Source: Linnemannia elongata (lineage: Eukaryota; Mortierellomycota; Mortierellomycetes; Mortierellales; Mortierellaceae). Taken from it: a DNA stretch of 64,000 nt. The translations under genes were made by a program, and so were the position numbers. Shown here piece after piece: positions 34,601 through 47,000 of this stretch (positions within the stretch are counted from its first letter, which is position 1; every line of letters begins with the position of its first letter). The notes under the pieces are model-generated. The model saw only the letters and a program-made list of their open reading frames with translations, was not told the DNA's origin and made no database searches. The stretch covers positions 744,001 to 808,000 of the forward strand of contig JAXBDG010000007.1 in the NCBI GenBank assembly GCA_036320915.1, given 5' to 3'.

Positions 34601-35640
34601 GATGCAGCAGTGCCTTTGTCGAGGTTAGAAGCAGTGGAGTTGGAGAAGGGAGTCCGTGGAGAAGCCAATGGCCCTGATACAGAGACAAGGTTGATCCCTG
34701 CGGCCAAAGCGTTGTGGACAAGGTTGGAGTAAGATCGATTCGGACTGGAAGCAGCAGATTGATGTACTGTCCGCGCTGCCTGAGGTTCGAATTTGCCGTC
34801 CTATATTGTGAAAATTGAGCCGATTCGTCAGTTTTTGCTGGATCGTACGGATTCCCAATGTGACATGATGCGCATAGTACGGGGAACGTTGCGAAATCCG
34901 GAGAAGAAAGGGAAAGAGGGCGGAAAAGTATTTTCCTGCGTTACCTCCTGAATGGTAGCCGTGTAGATAGCCGCACCATAAGGGAACATGATACGATTGA
35001 CCTGCTGTTCAAACTGGTAGAAGGAAAGCCGGTCGGTGGGAGAGTGACCGAGGGTCGAATTAGAGTATTTGATCCATTCTTCGCTCAAGACAGGCACCCA
35101 GGGCAGGACGGGCGCAGCAGCGAGGATCTGATCTGTGATTGAACTACCCGATTCTGGTCCACCGCCTGTCGCGGAGGCGGCATTCTCCGATGCTGTGGGC
35201 TGAGATGCAGAAGAGAAACTATTCCTGTCGGGAGCAGCGTATGGGTTCCGAGGGCCGCCTCCACCGGTGATGATCTGGATGGGTGTTGCTGAAGGGATCG
35301 CAAAGTGTTGGTAGGTTGCAGGGTCGAAGGGGACTAAGCCCATATCGTGATCCTCCTGGTCTGGTCCAGTAGAGTTTGAGTGATGGTCTGACGAGAGATC
35401 CTCCAGGTCCGAGTCCAGGTCTGAGTCTGTTGAGGAAGAGGCGTCTTTGTCGGAGTATGACTTCGGCAAGTCGACACGGAAGAGCATGGGCGACTTTGAT
35501 GACTTTGAAAGGTCGTTTGCAAAGAAAAAGATGCGGTCATTAAGCGAGTCGAATGAAAAGTCTCGGATGGTGGTGACGGTGGGTTGGACGGATGCCCGGA
35601 ATGAGCGGACATCGTTGCGGATTTGGTCCCAGGAGGCCAT
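31640..35640 (-). CDS. DPP8/DPP9-like dipeptidyl peptidase (S9B family)
   Basis: Serine exopeptidase that releases X-Pro dipeptides. Minus-strand exons: 35640-34945, 34800-33934, 33833-33721, 33632-32128 and 32037-31640; 1192 aa. An N-terminal propeller part contains the substrate-anchoring di-Glu (about E359-E360) in a GIAEFVMQEEFHRF context that is specific to the DPP8/9 branch. It is followed by WIEYIVRFGW and VWVQILDRRQQ. The C-terminal alpha/beta hydrolase has the nucleophile Ser1059 (GWSYGGYL), Asp1137 (HGLIDENVHF) and His1169 (TERHGLR). No signal peptide or membrane anchor is seen, which fits the cytosolic DPP8/9 group rather than vacuolar DPP IV. It is about 300 residues longer than animal DPP8/9 because of Ser/Pro-rich inserts near residues 90-180, 370-450 and within exon 4. 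All splice phases agree and the catalytic Ser codon lies just before an intron. Confidence 0.9.
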
Positions 35641-36527
35641 TGTTGATGAATTTTACAGGGAAAGGAAGGAGGCGGAAGGATAGTAAATGGACAAGTGGTG
35701 TAGAATGGAATACTAAAATGTTGCCTCGGGGGGAGTGGAATGACAGTTGTAGGGATGCTCTTTGTTATGTTGGAGATGAGTGTGAGTGTAAAGAGATATA
35801 TTGGTGGCAAGAGCTGTGATGGTGGATGGAATTAATGAGAGAAGAGAGTGAAGAAAACGGGGAAGGAGAGTGAGGGGAAGAGTGGGGAGGGTAAATGAGA
35901 GTCAAAAGGGAGGACAAGAGGGTCAGACAACCTTAGTCACCGATGGAGGAAGTGGAGAAAAAAAGTCCAAAGGGTGGGGTCTGAACGCACTCATTTTCCT
36001 CACATCGCTCAGACTCCGCACCACTCGCTGTGCGTGCCTGCACGTGACACTTTTTTTTTTTTCCTTGAGGCATGTACACAACCCCTTTCAAGTATGTAGC
36101 ATGGATACATATAAGTAGGATACGCGGATGGTTGTGAAGGAGTGAAAATGGGAGACTTGGAAGAGTGACATACAACCACAGGCTAACATACCTCAATGAA
36201 CACCACATTTGCAAGTGCCTAATGTCTCGGAAGAACCTTGTCCGTTGAAAGAGCATACCATGCAGCTGAATTTTTTCGATAGGCATTCAAGGCTGTTATA
36301 TAACGTACTCGCTAAATACTGAAATAGTTACAATAGATCCCTCCTTCAACCGTCAATTAATAGCCGTGAAGACTTTTAAATCACCTTTGGAAGCGAACAA
36401 TTAGTATCGAGAACCAGGATGCCACCACTTCATTGAAGAAACAGTGATGTGACTGCTGGGTTGATTGCTTCGCCCTTTTTTTCCTTCACAAAAAAAATGT
36501 TTATATGAATGCCAATGATGCTAAAGT
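35641..36527. other. Spacer between the DPP8/9-like and D2HGDH genes
   Basis: 887 nt. The part next to 35640 should hold the DPP promoter and leader; the part next to 36528 is the D2HGDH 3' flank. No conserved coding sequence or clear motif is seen. Confidence 0.5.
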
Positions 36528-38894
36528 CTACTTCTTCTCCTCAGGAAGGTATTTGTAAGGGTTCATAATACCCTGGGGATCCATCATCTTCTTGATCCTC
36601 CTCATCATATCGATCATGGTGGATGACTTGGAGTAGGCAAGGTAAGGCGACTTGAACACACCCAGGCCGTGTTCTGACGAGATCGAGCCAGAGTGCTTAG
36701 CAGTCCATTCGTATACATAGGGCTCAATCACCTTGGCGACTTTTTCCGAGTAGCGCTTCGACGCAATGTTCAAATGCAAGTTTCCTAAACGCGGTAAATT
36801 GTAAGTTCATGTATGGATTAGTTGATAACTCAAGGGTACATCCATTCCGAAGTGGCTGTAAAAGCACCAACGCTTACCGTCACCAATGTGTCCAAAGCCA
36901 ACAACAGCTTCAACATCCTTGTCCTCTCCGATGACACCCGCGTCGTTCAAACGGGCGCGCATGTCCTCGACCATATCGTAAAAGACTGGAACAGGGATCG
37001 AAAGATCATACTTGTACACTGGTCCAGTCTTAGAGCAAGCCTCAGGAATGCCCTCACGGATAGCCCATAAATTCCTAAACTGGGTCGTGTCTTGGGCAAC
37101 AACGCCATCCTGAACGATCTCGTCCGTCAAAAGACCCTCGAGGTACTGTGTCAACTTTTCGTCGTCGTGATCCTTGTTGCTGCCGCTGGTCTCAATCAAG
37201 ACGTAGAAAGGGTGGGGGGACTCCAAGGGGTCATTGTTTCCTGCAACAAGATGCTTCTTGACCAAGTTGATCGAGGCCTCATCGAAGAACTCAAAGGCGG
37301 AGAGAATCTCTGACAGTTCGTCCCTTGATCGCTTGTAGGCTGCTTGAACCTGCTCAAAGCTGGAGACACCCAACAGGGCGACGTTGACAGCCTTGGATCT
37401 CTTGGGTGCCAAGATCGACACACCTGTGACGATGCCCAATGTTCCTTCGGATCCAATGAACAGCTGCTTCAGGTCGTATCCAGTGTTGTCCTTGCGAAGA
37501 GTCGACAAGTTGTCCAGAATTGTCCCGTCGGCCAACACCTATGATAAAGCATCAATTTTCGCGTGAGTCGTTGCAATGAAAACCGGAAATGTCGGTGAGA
37601 GTCGCTTAGCTCTGTATATCCATACCGTGCCTTACCACTTCAAGCCCAAGGACAGTTCCGTGCAGGGATCCATAGCGCAAGAGTCTTAATCCTCCAGCAT
37701 TTGTGGCAACATTTCCTCCGATATGACAGCTATTTTGTGAAGAGCCAAAAGTGTTTGGTTAGTTCACTGTTGAGCTGCTTATGCGCAGACAATTTGAGAA
37801 CAATGCTCCTGTACATGAGATCCTGTCGCTCGTCGTACCTTCCCTTGGCCCCCAAATCAAGGGGCATGATGTATCCTCTCTCAGCAAGGTAGTTGTCCAA
37901 GACTTCCAAAATGCATCCAGCGTCGCAAACAAGAGCGCCTATCGACCATTTATTTTGAAATATTTCAGGGAAATAGTTAGAACACATTTCATTGCAGGCA
38001 TGATCCATGTGATAACTCATGACTCGACACAACCCAAGCCATGATAGCTTACCTGACACTTCATCAAAGCTGCGGACGGAATTCATGTTGGCAGTCGAGA
38101 GGATGATCTCGTCAAAGACTGGCACTCCTCCTCCGACAAGACCTGTGTTTCCACCCTGAGGCACAACCGCCAGTCTATTATAGATGAAAAAATAAATGCA
38201 TTTAGTTCCAACACTTTTCTTTCTCCTTCCTTGTTCCTTGTCAGGTTATTGATACAGCAGACAGCAAACGGTAGACATACTTGTTGTCGTTGCAGTATCT
38301 GAGGATCTTTGAGACTTGCTCGGTTGAGGATGGCTTGAGCAACAGCTTGGACTGACCCCTGAACTTATGCATCCAGTCAACGTTATATGCCTCGAGATCG
38401 CCATCGTCCTGCGAGATGGCTGAGGGAGGCAGGACTGAGTTGAAGAAGTCGATATCCTCTTGCGATAACTAACAATCCGTCGAATGACGCGATTACAGAC
38501 GAGAGTGTTAATAACAGATTATTGATGAGCCATCAGTGATTCGAGCTGATTTTCGAAGTGCGACCGAGATACTCCCGAAAAAAAATGCTAAACTGATCCG
38601 ACAAAAACAAAGTGATCGACACTTTTGTGTTTGTGTTCATTATTGATAAAGTGCTGTTCATACCTTCTTGAAGGAAGGGTCCCGCTTGAGGTATGGGTAT
38701 CTCTCTGACGAAAGAGGGACCTTCTCGCTCGAGGCTGAGGAAGCATATGCAGCCTTGGGAAAGAGAGAGAAAGCACGGGTGCGGGCCATGGGCACAGATG
38801 CGATCCTGAGTGCTGAGGGAATCCTTTGGGCGACCCTTGATCCAGCGAGACGAGCCTGGCCCTGAAGACGGGCAGCAGCAGCGAGAGGCAACAT
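36528..38894 (-). CDS. D2HGDH: D-2-hydroxyglutarate dehydrogenase, mitochondrial
   Basis: FAD enzyme of the vanillyl-alcohol-oxidase/FAD_binding_4 family that oxidises D-2-hydroxyglutarate to 2-oxoglutarate; fungal relatives are Dld2/Dld3. Seven minus-strand exons: 38894-38664, 38468-38281, 38174-38053, 37938-37839, 37729-37636, 37538-36878 and 36784-36528; 550 aa. The N-terminal 60 residues are rich in Arg, Ala and Ser with almost no acidic residue, a typical mitochondrial presequence. The FAD-binding part shows [12 protein letters not shown] (about 144-155) and [15 protein letters not shown] (about 213-227), followed by [21 protein letters not shown]. The C-terminal FAD-oxidase domain has [15 protein letters not shown] and ISSEHGLG, carrying metal and substrate ligands. 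Introns are phase-consistent GT-AG. The divergent neighbour is importin-7/8, 810 nt away. Confidence 0.92.
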
Positions 38895-39704
38895 GATGAA
38901 GTGTAAGAGGGGAGAGGGAGGATGGAATAGGCGAGAAACGAGAGAATGGGAGGAGGAAGGGAGGAAGGACGGAAGGGAAGGAGCGAAGAAAGGAAGGAAG
39001 GAAAGGAGCAAAGAAGAAAAGAACCGGAAAATAAAAAAAAAAAGAGATAAGAACTCTTACCCCGCTTCTGCTTTTGGGTTGACTCAGGAGTGGGAGGGTG
39101 CATGCAATAGAAGACCAAGAAAGCAGTCTTATTACGGGGTGTCTTTTTCCTTACTGCCTTCCAGGCACACCCAAAACCTTATTTTTCACCTTCACCCAAC
39201 GGCTATCTCCAGCCTGGACCCTGCTGGAGACTCGTCTTCCTGCCTGATCAACCGTTGATCTCAGACTCGCAAGGAGAGGTAAGCAAGCCCATTGAAGCAT
39301 ATCTTCCTTCCATGCGTTGGATACTCCCGTCTCAAACAGTAGCAGACCACTGTTGTTGTTGTTGTTGTTGTTGCTTTGTGTTGGCAAAAGGCAAACACGT
39401 TCGGCTCTCAACCTAGAGTGACTTTTGTTTTCTTGCAAAGCCAACAGAAAAAGAAAAAAAAAAGAGGCGCGCGCTCAAAAAAAGACACAACTGAACGTCG
39501 CCCTGAGAACTTACTCCTCTCCCGATCTTCATTCCGTTTCCTCTTTTTCTTTTTTCTTTTTTTTTTTTTTTTTTTCTTTTTTTTCTTTGTCCCTCGTCCT
39601 TTGTCCCCATCGATTAACGTCCGGCCATCCATCACCCTTCCTCTCCTCCCCTTTCTTTCCTCCCTAATTAAACAAAGGTCTTCTTTACATTTATTCACTT
39701 CACC
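38895..39704. promoter_or_regulatory. Divergent promoter region, D2HGDH / importin-7/8
   Basis: 810 nt between two start codons. The D2HGDH side is purine-rich on the plus strand (GGAAGGAAGG blocks near 38950-39010). The middle holds a (TTG)n run (39353-39373). The importin side has T/C-rich leader sequence with a T-dominated stretch at 39540-39590. No gene is visible. Confidence 0.5.
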
Positions 39705-42700
39705 ATGGACATTCAAACCCTCTACAACCTCTTCCAGGCCACATTCCAGCCTGACCCCAACATCCGCATCCAGGCCGAGCTGCAGCTCAAGCAGGTAAAC
39801 ACGCGCACTTTCACTTTGTTATGTCTGGCAGTGTACCTGAACGACTTTAGCGTCAACTTGGTGTTCACAACGGTTTAAAGGGACGTGCTCAACAAAACAA
39901 AAGGTTACTAATAACCCTTATTGTCGCGAATGGAAACGCGTTTCTCTTATATAAACATAGCTTGAGGGTACCCAAGGTGCCCTTTTGGCGTCGATGCAGA
40001 TCATTGGATCCGAGGACTCTGTTCTCCACGTCCGTCAGGCTGGTGAGTATCTGCCTTTTCTTGTGTTTTCCTTGATTAACATTGTCATTACACATACACC
40101 TAAAATAATGTACTGACCGTTGATATTCATGTAAAATACATGGCTTAGCCTCCATCTACTTCAAAAACGCCGTTAAGCGTTACTGGTTCGAGACAGAGTC
40201 AACCCCCGCCCACCTCAAGATCTCCGAGAGCGACAAGGACACCATCAAGGGAAGCATCCTCCAGCTCCTCGCTTCGGCTCCCCAGATCATCCGGTATGTC
40301 AACTCGAATATTACTCCTCTTCGTTGTACATTTCGTTCTCTGATCGAGAAGATGTCGCCTTTCGATTGACCTACAGCCAGACGACGACTAACAAAGCTTA
40401 CTCCTTGCGGCACTTTCACTCTCGTTACATAGTACTCAGTTGCTTACTGTCCTCGGAACAATCTTGTCCAATGACTTCCCCGCTAAGTACCCCGGCTATC
40501 TCTCTCAGGTTCAGTCGCTGCTCCAGTCTCAGGATCCCAAGATTGTCTTCGTTGGTCTCTTGGCATTGAAGGAGGTCACCCGCGTTTACAAGTAGGCAGT
40601 CAACGTCAAGGAAGCGCGATATCAATACGTAACATTTAAACAAGACAGCCACAACAGAAGCTAACCGCTCAACCATTTTTTTTTTTCGATAGGTTCAAGG
40701 TGTCTGACCGTGAGCCCGTTGACGAGATTATTGCGACCTTCTTCCCCGCCATTCAGCAAATCGGAACAGGACTGATCAGCGCCAACAACGTGGAGGCCGC
40801 CGAGATGCTCAAGATCATTTTCAAGTGCTACCACCACACCATCCAGATCGATCTCTCCGAGCGTCTTCGCGACAACGCATCGTTGGTTCCTTGGGGAACT
40901 CTTTTCATTCAGATGGTCGAGAAGCCCGTCCCTACTGAGGGTCTCCCTACTGACTTGGAGGAGTTGGAGAAGCACCCATGGTGGAAGGCCAAGCGCTGGG
41001 CATACCAGTGCTTGAACCGTCTGTACACTCGCTATGGAAACCCTACCGCTTTGACTTCCGAATCCAAGTTCAAGCCCTTTGCCAACAGCTTTATTGTTAA
41101 CTTTGCCCCCAACATTTTGACTGCTTACTTGAAGCAGGTTGAGCTCTGGGTTGCCAAGCAGGCCTGGCTCAGCCCTCGCGTCCTTTGCTTGATGGGCAAC
41201 TTTTTCGAGGAGAGGTAAGAAAACGCGCTTATAATTTGGTCCGCAACGGCTACGAATTCTTCACGCGACAGGTTCCTAACTTGCACTTCTTTTTTGTGGT
41301 ATAGTGTCAAGGATAAGCACATCTGGTCGATGATGAAGCCTCACTCCGAGACTTTGATCACCCACTTTGTCTTCCCTCAGTTGTGCTTCACCTCCGAGGA
41401 CGAGGCCCTCTGGGTCGATGATCCTGTTGAATATGTTCACGCCAAGATTGGTACGTCAACACATATGCTGTAATACTAAGGATTACTTATGGACGTACTT
41501 CTCAGTAGCTGTCACCTAACATCTGCTCATCCTTTAATTAGACGTTCTTGAGGACTTCACTAGCCCCTCTACTGCTGCGACCAACTTTATGACTGTCATG
41601 GCCCGCTACAGACAGAACGCCTTCATGCAGATCCTCGCTCTTGCCAACAGCGTCCTTCAAAAGTACAACGAGTCTCCTGCCGAGGCCAAGAACCCCAGAG
41701 AGAAGGATGGTGCTCTCGTTATGATCGGAGCCCTTGCTCCCTTGATCCTTCGCAAGGTAATTATTTACTGTGGTTCTTATATGCTGTTGGACTAATCTTG
41801 AATCCACCCGCTAACGAGAGCAATCGGAAACTTTGATATTATAATAGAAATCGTTGTCGTCGATGATGGAGCCCTTCTTTGTCAACCATGTCTTCCCCGA
41901 ATTTAAGAGCCAGTACCCCTTCCTCCGTGCTCGCGTATGTACACATTGGATGATCTTAATGGCCATGACAGCCCGTTCGCTATGGACCCTAGCACTAACT
42001 TTCTTAATGTGCTCATGATTGTAAACAGGCTTGTGAGATGGTCAACCAGTTCAGCGATTTGGACTTTGAGGACTCGAACAACGTTGCATTTGCTTTCACC
42101 AGCTTGATGGAGAGCCTCCGCGACAGCCAACTCCCCGTCAAGGTCACTGCCGCCTTGGCCCTTCGTCCCATGATCCGCCACGAGGCCGTCTGCGAGGCCA
42201 TGAAGCCCCACCTCCAGTTCATCATGCACGAGCTCTTGGCCATGACTAACCAGATCGATGTCGATACCCTTTCCGAGGTCATGGACGAGTTTGTCGAGGT
42301 CTTTGCACAGGATTTGGCTCCCTTTGCTGTCCAGCTCTGCGAGCAGTTGCGTGACACCTTCCTCAGGATCTGCGCCGATATGGGACCCAACGCTGAGGGC
42401 GTCGAGGCTATCACTGACCGTGCTATTGATGAGGCTTCGGACAAGACTATGGCTGCCATGGGTGTCTTGAAGACCATGGGCACCTTGATCCTGAGCTTGG
42501 AGAGCACGCCCGAGGTGTTGAACCAGCTCGAGATTGCGCTCTTGCCCGTCATCACCTTCACCCTCCAGAACGCGATCATCGACCTCTTTGATGGTGTCTT
42601 TGAGATCATCGACAGCTGCACCTTCTCGGCCAAGGCCATCTCTGCCAACATGTGGGGCGTCTTTGAGTTGATCTACAAGACTTTCAAGGAGTCGGCTCTG

Positions 42701-43897
42701 GATTTCATGGAGGAGATGTTGCCTTCGTTGGACAACTACATTTCGTACGGCAAGGATGTCTTCTCTACCAATGAGAACGTCCAGCACACTATCTACGACA
42801 TCATCGAGTCTGTCATGAAGTCCGACCGCTTGGGCGAGAATGACCGTGTCCAGGCTTGCAAGCTTGCCGAGTCGTTGATGTTGAACTGCCGTGGCCACGT
42901 CGACAAGTACATTGCCCCCATCCTCAACTTAGTCTTCCACTACTTGGCCCCCGAGGAGGGCATTCAGACAGTCGAGTTCCGTGTCCAGGCTCTTGAAGTT
43001 GTCATGAACGCGCTCTACTACAATGCCCCTGTCACCCTGAGACTCTTGGAGGAGAACGGATGGACCCAGCGGTTCTTGACCGTCTGGTTCGCCAACTTGG
43101 ACAAGTTCTCGCGTGTCCATGACAAGAAGCTGTCGATCTTTGCCCTCTGCTCGATCTTGAACGTTCCTGTTGCCCAGTTGCCTCCTGCTCTCCAGAGTGG
43201 ATGGCCTCAGATCTTGAACGGCATCTTGACCAACTTTGAGGGTCTTCCCGTTGCTCAAGCCAGTAAGTTTTTTTCCTTTCCAATGTATTGCTGGAGTTTC
43301 TGCAGCTTGAATTATTTTTTTATTTGTACTAATAGCATTTAAATTTGATGTTGAATAGAGCGCAAGGAAATGGAGAAAATGTATAACATTGGATCGGATG
43401 ACGACAGCGACGAAGATAGCGATGCGGACAGCAACGCCGGCGACGACAGCGATGACGACGACGACGAAGAAGAACAAAACGCTCTCGAGGCTGCCCTGGC
43501 CGGCGACGACGATGTCGAGGAAGAATGGGTCGATGACGAAGAGGACGTCTACGACGAGGGACACGAATACCTCGAGTACCTTGCCCAGCAGGCCTCCAAG
43601 ACCCGCGCCGCTAAGGCTGCTGGAGGCGACGAAGAAGAGGAGGAAGAGGACGATGAGGAAGACTTTGGCGATTTGGAGGAGGAGATTTATTTCGAATCTC
43701 CCCTGGATGATCTGGATCCCTATATTGTCTTCCGTGAAGTCTTTACGGGACTCCAGCAGCATAACCCAGCTTCGTATGCGGAGTTGACCAAGGAGACTAC
43801 GCCTGAGCAGCAGGAGTATATTATCCAGTTGATTAATGTTGGAGAGGTCAATGCTACCGCTGCTGCTGAGAACGCTGCTGCTGCCGCCGAGGCTTAA
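39705..43897 (+). CDS. Importin-7/8 family nuclear transport receptor (Nmd5/Sxm1-like)
   Basis: Karyopherin-beta that carries cargo such as ribosomal proteins and other basic factors into the nucleus under RanGTP control. Ten exons: 39705-39794, 39961-40042, 40149-40293, 40433-40591, 40693-41214, 41305-41450, 41542-41756, 41848-41934, 42029-43262 and 43359-43897; 1072 aa (IPO7 is 1038). The N-terminal importin-N region carries VRQAASIYFKNAVKRYW. The body is HEAT-repeat-like, with VPWGTLFIQMVEKPVP and KHPWWKAKRWAYQCLNRLY, hallmark sequences of the IPO7/8 branch. Near the C-terminus is a long Asp/Glu tract (about residues 905-990), as in IPO7/8, then the conserved YFESPLDDLDPYIVFREVF tail. Exon phases all agree. 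The single yeast-type orthologue (Nmd5 versus Sxm1) cannot be decided here. Confidence 0.93.
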
Positions 43898-44036
43898 GGA
43901 TGTTTTTTTACACCTCTTTCCTTTCAGATAACACTTTTCATACCGATAGAAATACAGAGCACCATAGCTGAATACAAAAAGTCATTAATATCATTCTTCA
44001 CATGTCTATGATTTCTTGCCTACAGGAGTATTGGTC

Positions 44037-44064
44037 TTTTTTTTTTTTTTTTTTTTTTTTTTTT
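44037..44064. repeat. Poly(T) run, 28 nt (poly(A) on the minus strand)
   Basis: It directly abuts the minus-strand TAG stop codon of the neighbouring 1509-aa gene, so that mRNA would read TAG followed by 28 templated A residues. It lies in the 167-nt convergent gap after importin-7/8. Confidence 0.9.
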
Positions 44065-47000
44065 CTAAGGAAAACAACGTAAAGCGTTCTGGTACGCAGC
44101 CTCGACGCGTTTACCCTCCAAAACCAACTCTGTCTCTCGAATATCCGCCCGCCGGTTCCAACTGCTACTGTTACCACTAGATTCAGAACCTTCCAGGGCT
44201 AAGTGACATTGAGGTGTACGGTTGTTGGTTCTCTGGTAAGGTGAACTACCTCTTTTCCTGCTCTTCTTCTTCTTCTCACTGTCGGCGGTTGATGCTACAA
44301 GCACTTCTGTAACCGCAGGTCCAATCTCTCGCTCTTGTTCAGCATTTCTGAGAGACGTAATAGTTACGGTGGGGTGAGAGAAAGTAGTGGTAAGGGTCAT
44401 TTGTGGTGGTCCTGTTAAGGCAGGACCCCAGGTCTTGCGATTAACATCATCAACACCATCATCACCATCATCAGAGGAAGAGAAGAACGCAGTTGACGGA
44501 CGAAAAGATGAAGGAGGAGGAGGAAGAGGCGGTAGGATACAGTTCTCGAACGTGAATGTGTACGGGGGAGAGCTGCTTTGCTTCTGCTTTATCTCTGATT
44601 CTGTTTGAGTGGCTTCTAGAAATAGGACTGAGCATCGTGAAGGGACACTGTGAAAGGGTTGCTGCTGCCGAGATTCATGCTGTGAGAGAAGACTAGAAGC
44701 AAGATTAGATGACACGACGCCCTTTGACGCGTTTTTTTCAGCGATATAATTATCGGTGAAATTGTCGGTGGTGGTGCATGCATTCTCGGCGAGGAGAGAA
44801 TCCTCTAGGCGCCAATTTGGGTTGCCCAGCTGGTAGACTTGAGACTTGGTAGGAGCAGGTTTCGAAACACGGACTCGAATACGGCTTGCACTACTAGCAC
44901 AGTGTGCAGGGCGAGGTGTCCCAGAAGTGGTGACCACGGAGGGCTCGACGGGGCGATGGTACTGTACGGGCGGAAAAGGGTCTGGAGTAGGACCGCAAAG
45001 TTGACGATGCCCTGGTTGGTGTGCAGGTCGAACTGGTGGAGGAAATGTGTAGTAGGAAGAGGTAGTGGTATCGAAGGGAAGGGGAGGAAGAGGTTTTGTG
45101 AGAGGTACGGGAGGCTGACAGAAGATGGGAAGATTTTGGTCATCGTCGTCACCTTCTTTTTCGTGTACGGTGGACCTTGAAGGGTAAGGAGATTGTTGCA
45201 GTAGGGGCGAAGTAGCCTGGTGGTGACCTTGGTTATTATCAAAACTCGATGGAGATTGCCACAAGGCCTCCTCCACTTCTTCCAGTGGCTGGCGAGAGGC
45301 TGAAGAGGAAGAGGAGCGCCGCGACAACGATGGACAGCCATCACTCGTCAAAGCCATGAACACTGACGGCCCCGGTGGTGACGAAGACGACGACGAGGAT
45401 GAGAACGAACTAGTAGAAGACCGCCGCGACAGGACCGACATTGGGCGATGGCTGGACATGGTCGTCGAAGATCCATTGTAATGGTAATGGGTCCCACCCC
45501 GGAAGTGGTTGTTGACGACTGTTGCTGGTGCTGATGCTACAGCGCTTCGGGTACGAGTACGACTGTGTTTTCTGTAGTGGCAGCGTTTCCTGCCTGATCC
45601 GGTGTATCCTACTCCGGACGTAGAAGTCGTGGAAGAAGTCTTAGTCGTGGAGGGAGGAGGGTGGCGTCTCTGGGTTCGACGACTGACATGGCTACGAGGT
45701 TCTTCTCGGCGGTCACGGTGGTGAATAGCCGAAACCTTTTCTGAAAGCGCAGAAGTTTCATCGCACTCAACAACAGCAGGAGTGGAAGGGATAGCGGCAG
45801 CTGCGGTAGTCATTCCTGTCAATGTGGCTGCTGACGGTGAGGAAGCACAGATTGGAGGTGCATAGACCAGCCAGATCGGGAGTCGCGTACCAGGAGCTGA
45901 GGATGCGGCTTCAGTCGCTGCAAGCGCACGAATCACACGCATCCACTCTGTATTTGAGTTTATTCCAGTTGTATCGCTATCATCAGCAGCAGGGTTGGGG
46001 CCAGGAGGTATAAAATCAGCCTTCGATGAAGGGGGTGGCGTTGGCGTCAGAGGGCGATGCGGGAATGCGAGGGGTTTGACTGGAGACTCAAGCCTACAAT
46101 GTGAGGGGTCCTGCAGGTAGAAGGATCTTGTTGATGGGCCGGCTCCTGCTAGTGGTTTCGATGTCTCTGAGCCGTCATCAACGTTGTCATCGGAAGCGTA
46201 AGAGTACGAGTGTTCGTAATAGCTGTGACCAAGGTCACCATGCAGAAGTTTACCAGGAGCGGGAGTCACCATCTCGAACTGCGTCTCATCTATATCCTCG
46301 TCCCCAGATAACCCATCCTGGTCCTGAGAGTTGTGGTGCTGCTGATTGTGGAGGAACTCCTCGGCCGAACGGATCAAGATACTATCCTCGGCCAGACTCG
46401 AATCCCACTCTTCGTCACTCGAGTTCTCTTCCTTCTCCACTTCCACTGTCGACCCGGCAACATCGTGTCCAGTATGCCTGACATAATCGTGTATAATCCC
46501 ATCCTGATCTTCCATGTCCTTCTCACCTGCTGCCGAAAGAGACGATGGCATACAAGCACGGGCCTCATTCAAGTCCTTCAACGTCGCATAAGGCTTCTGC
46601 AGTTCCGTCCACCTGAACAACGCCCACTGTCCATCGACCGGTAAACTCCTCTGACACACTCGACTCACCAACGTTACCAACTCTTTCTCCTCCATTGACC
46701 CCTCGTATTCCTCTACGGTCTCCTCTCCATTCTTCTTCCTCTCCTTCACCTTCCGCTTCTTCTCCTTAACAGCCGCGACCGCCGGATTAACCCTCACTCC
46801 CTCAAATTCATCCTCCTCTTCATAATCAACCGTCAATAATGTCCTTCCAAACCCCTGCTGCACCAACTCCCCAACTCCTATACAGAACCTCGCCTGATTC
46901 TCTAAATCCTTCTCCATCCTCCGACTCAGTTTTGTCGACACCAAGTCGATCAGATACTCATTATCGAGTCTCCCGTTCCTGACTCCCTGGATTCCTAGGA

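Noticed and set aside
41903..42898. 331-codon minus-strand frame
   Set aside because: Antisense shadow of importin-7/8 exon 9, which is clearly coding on the plus strand.
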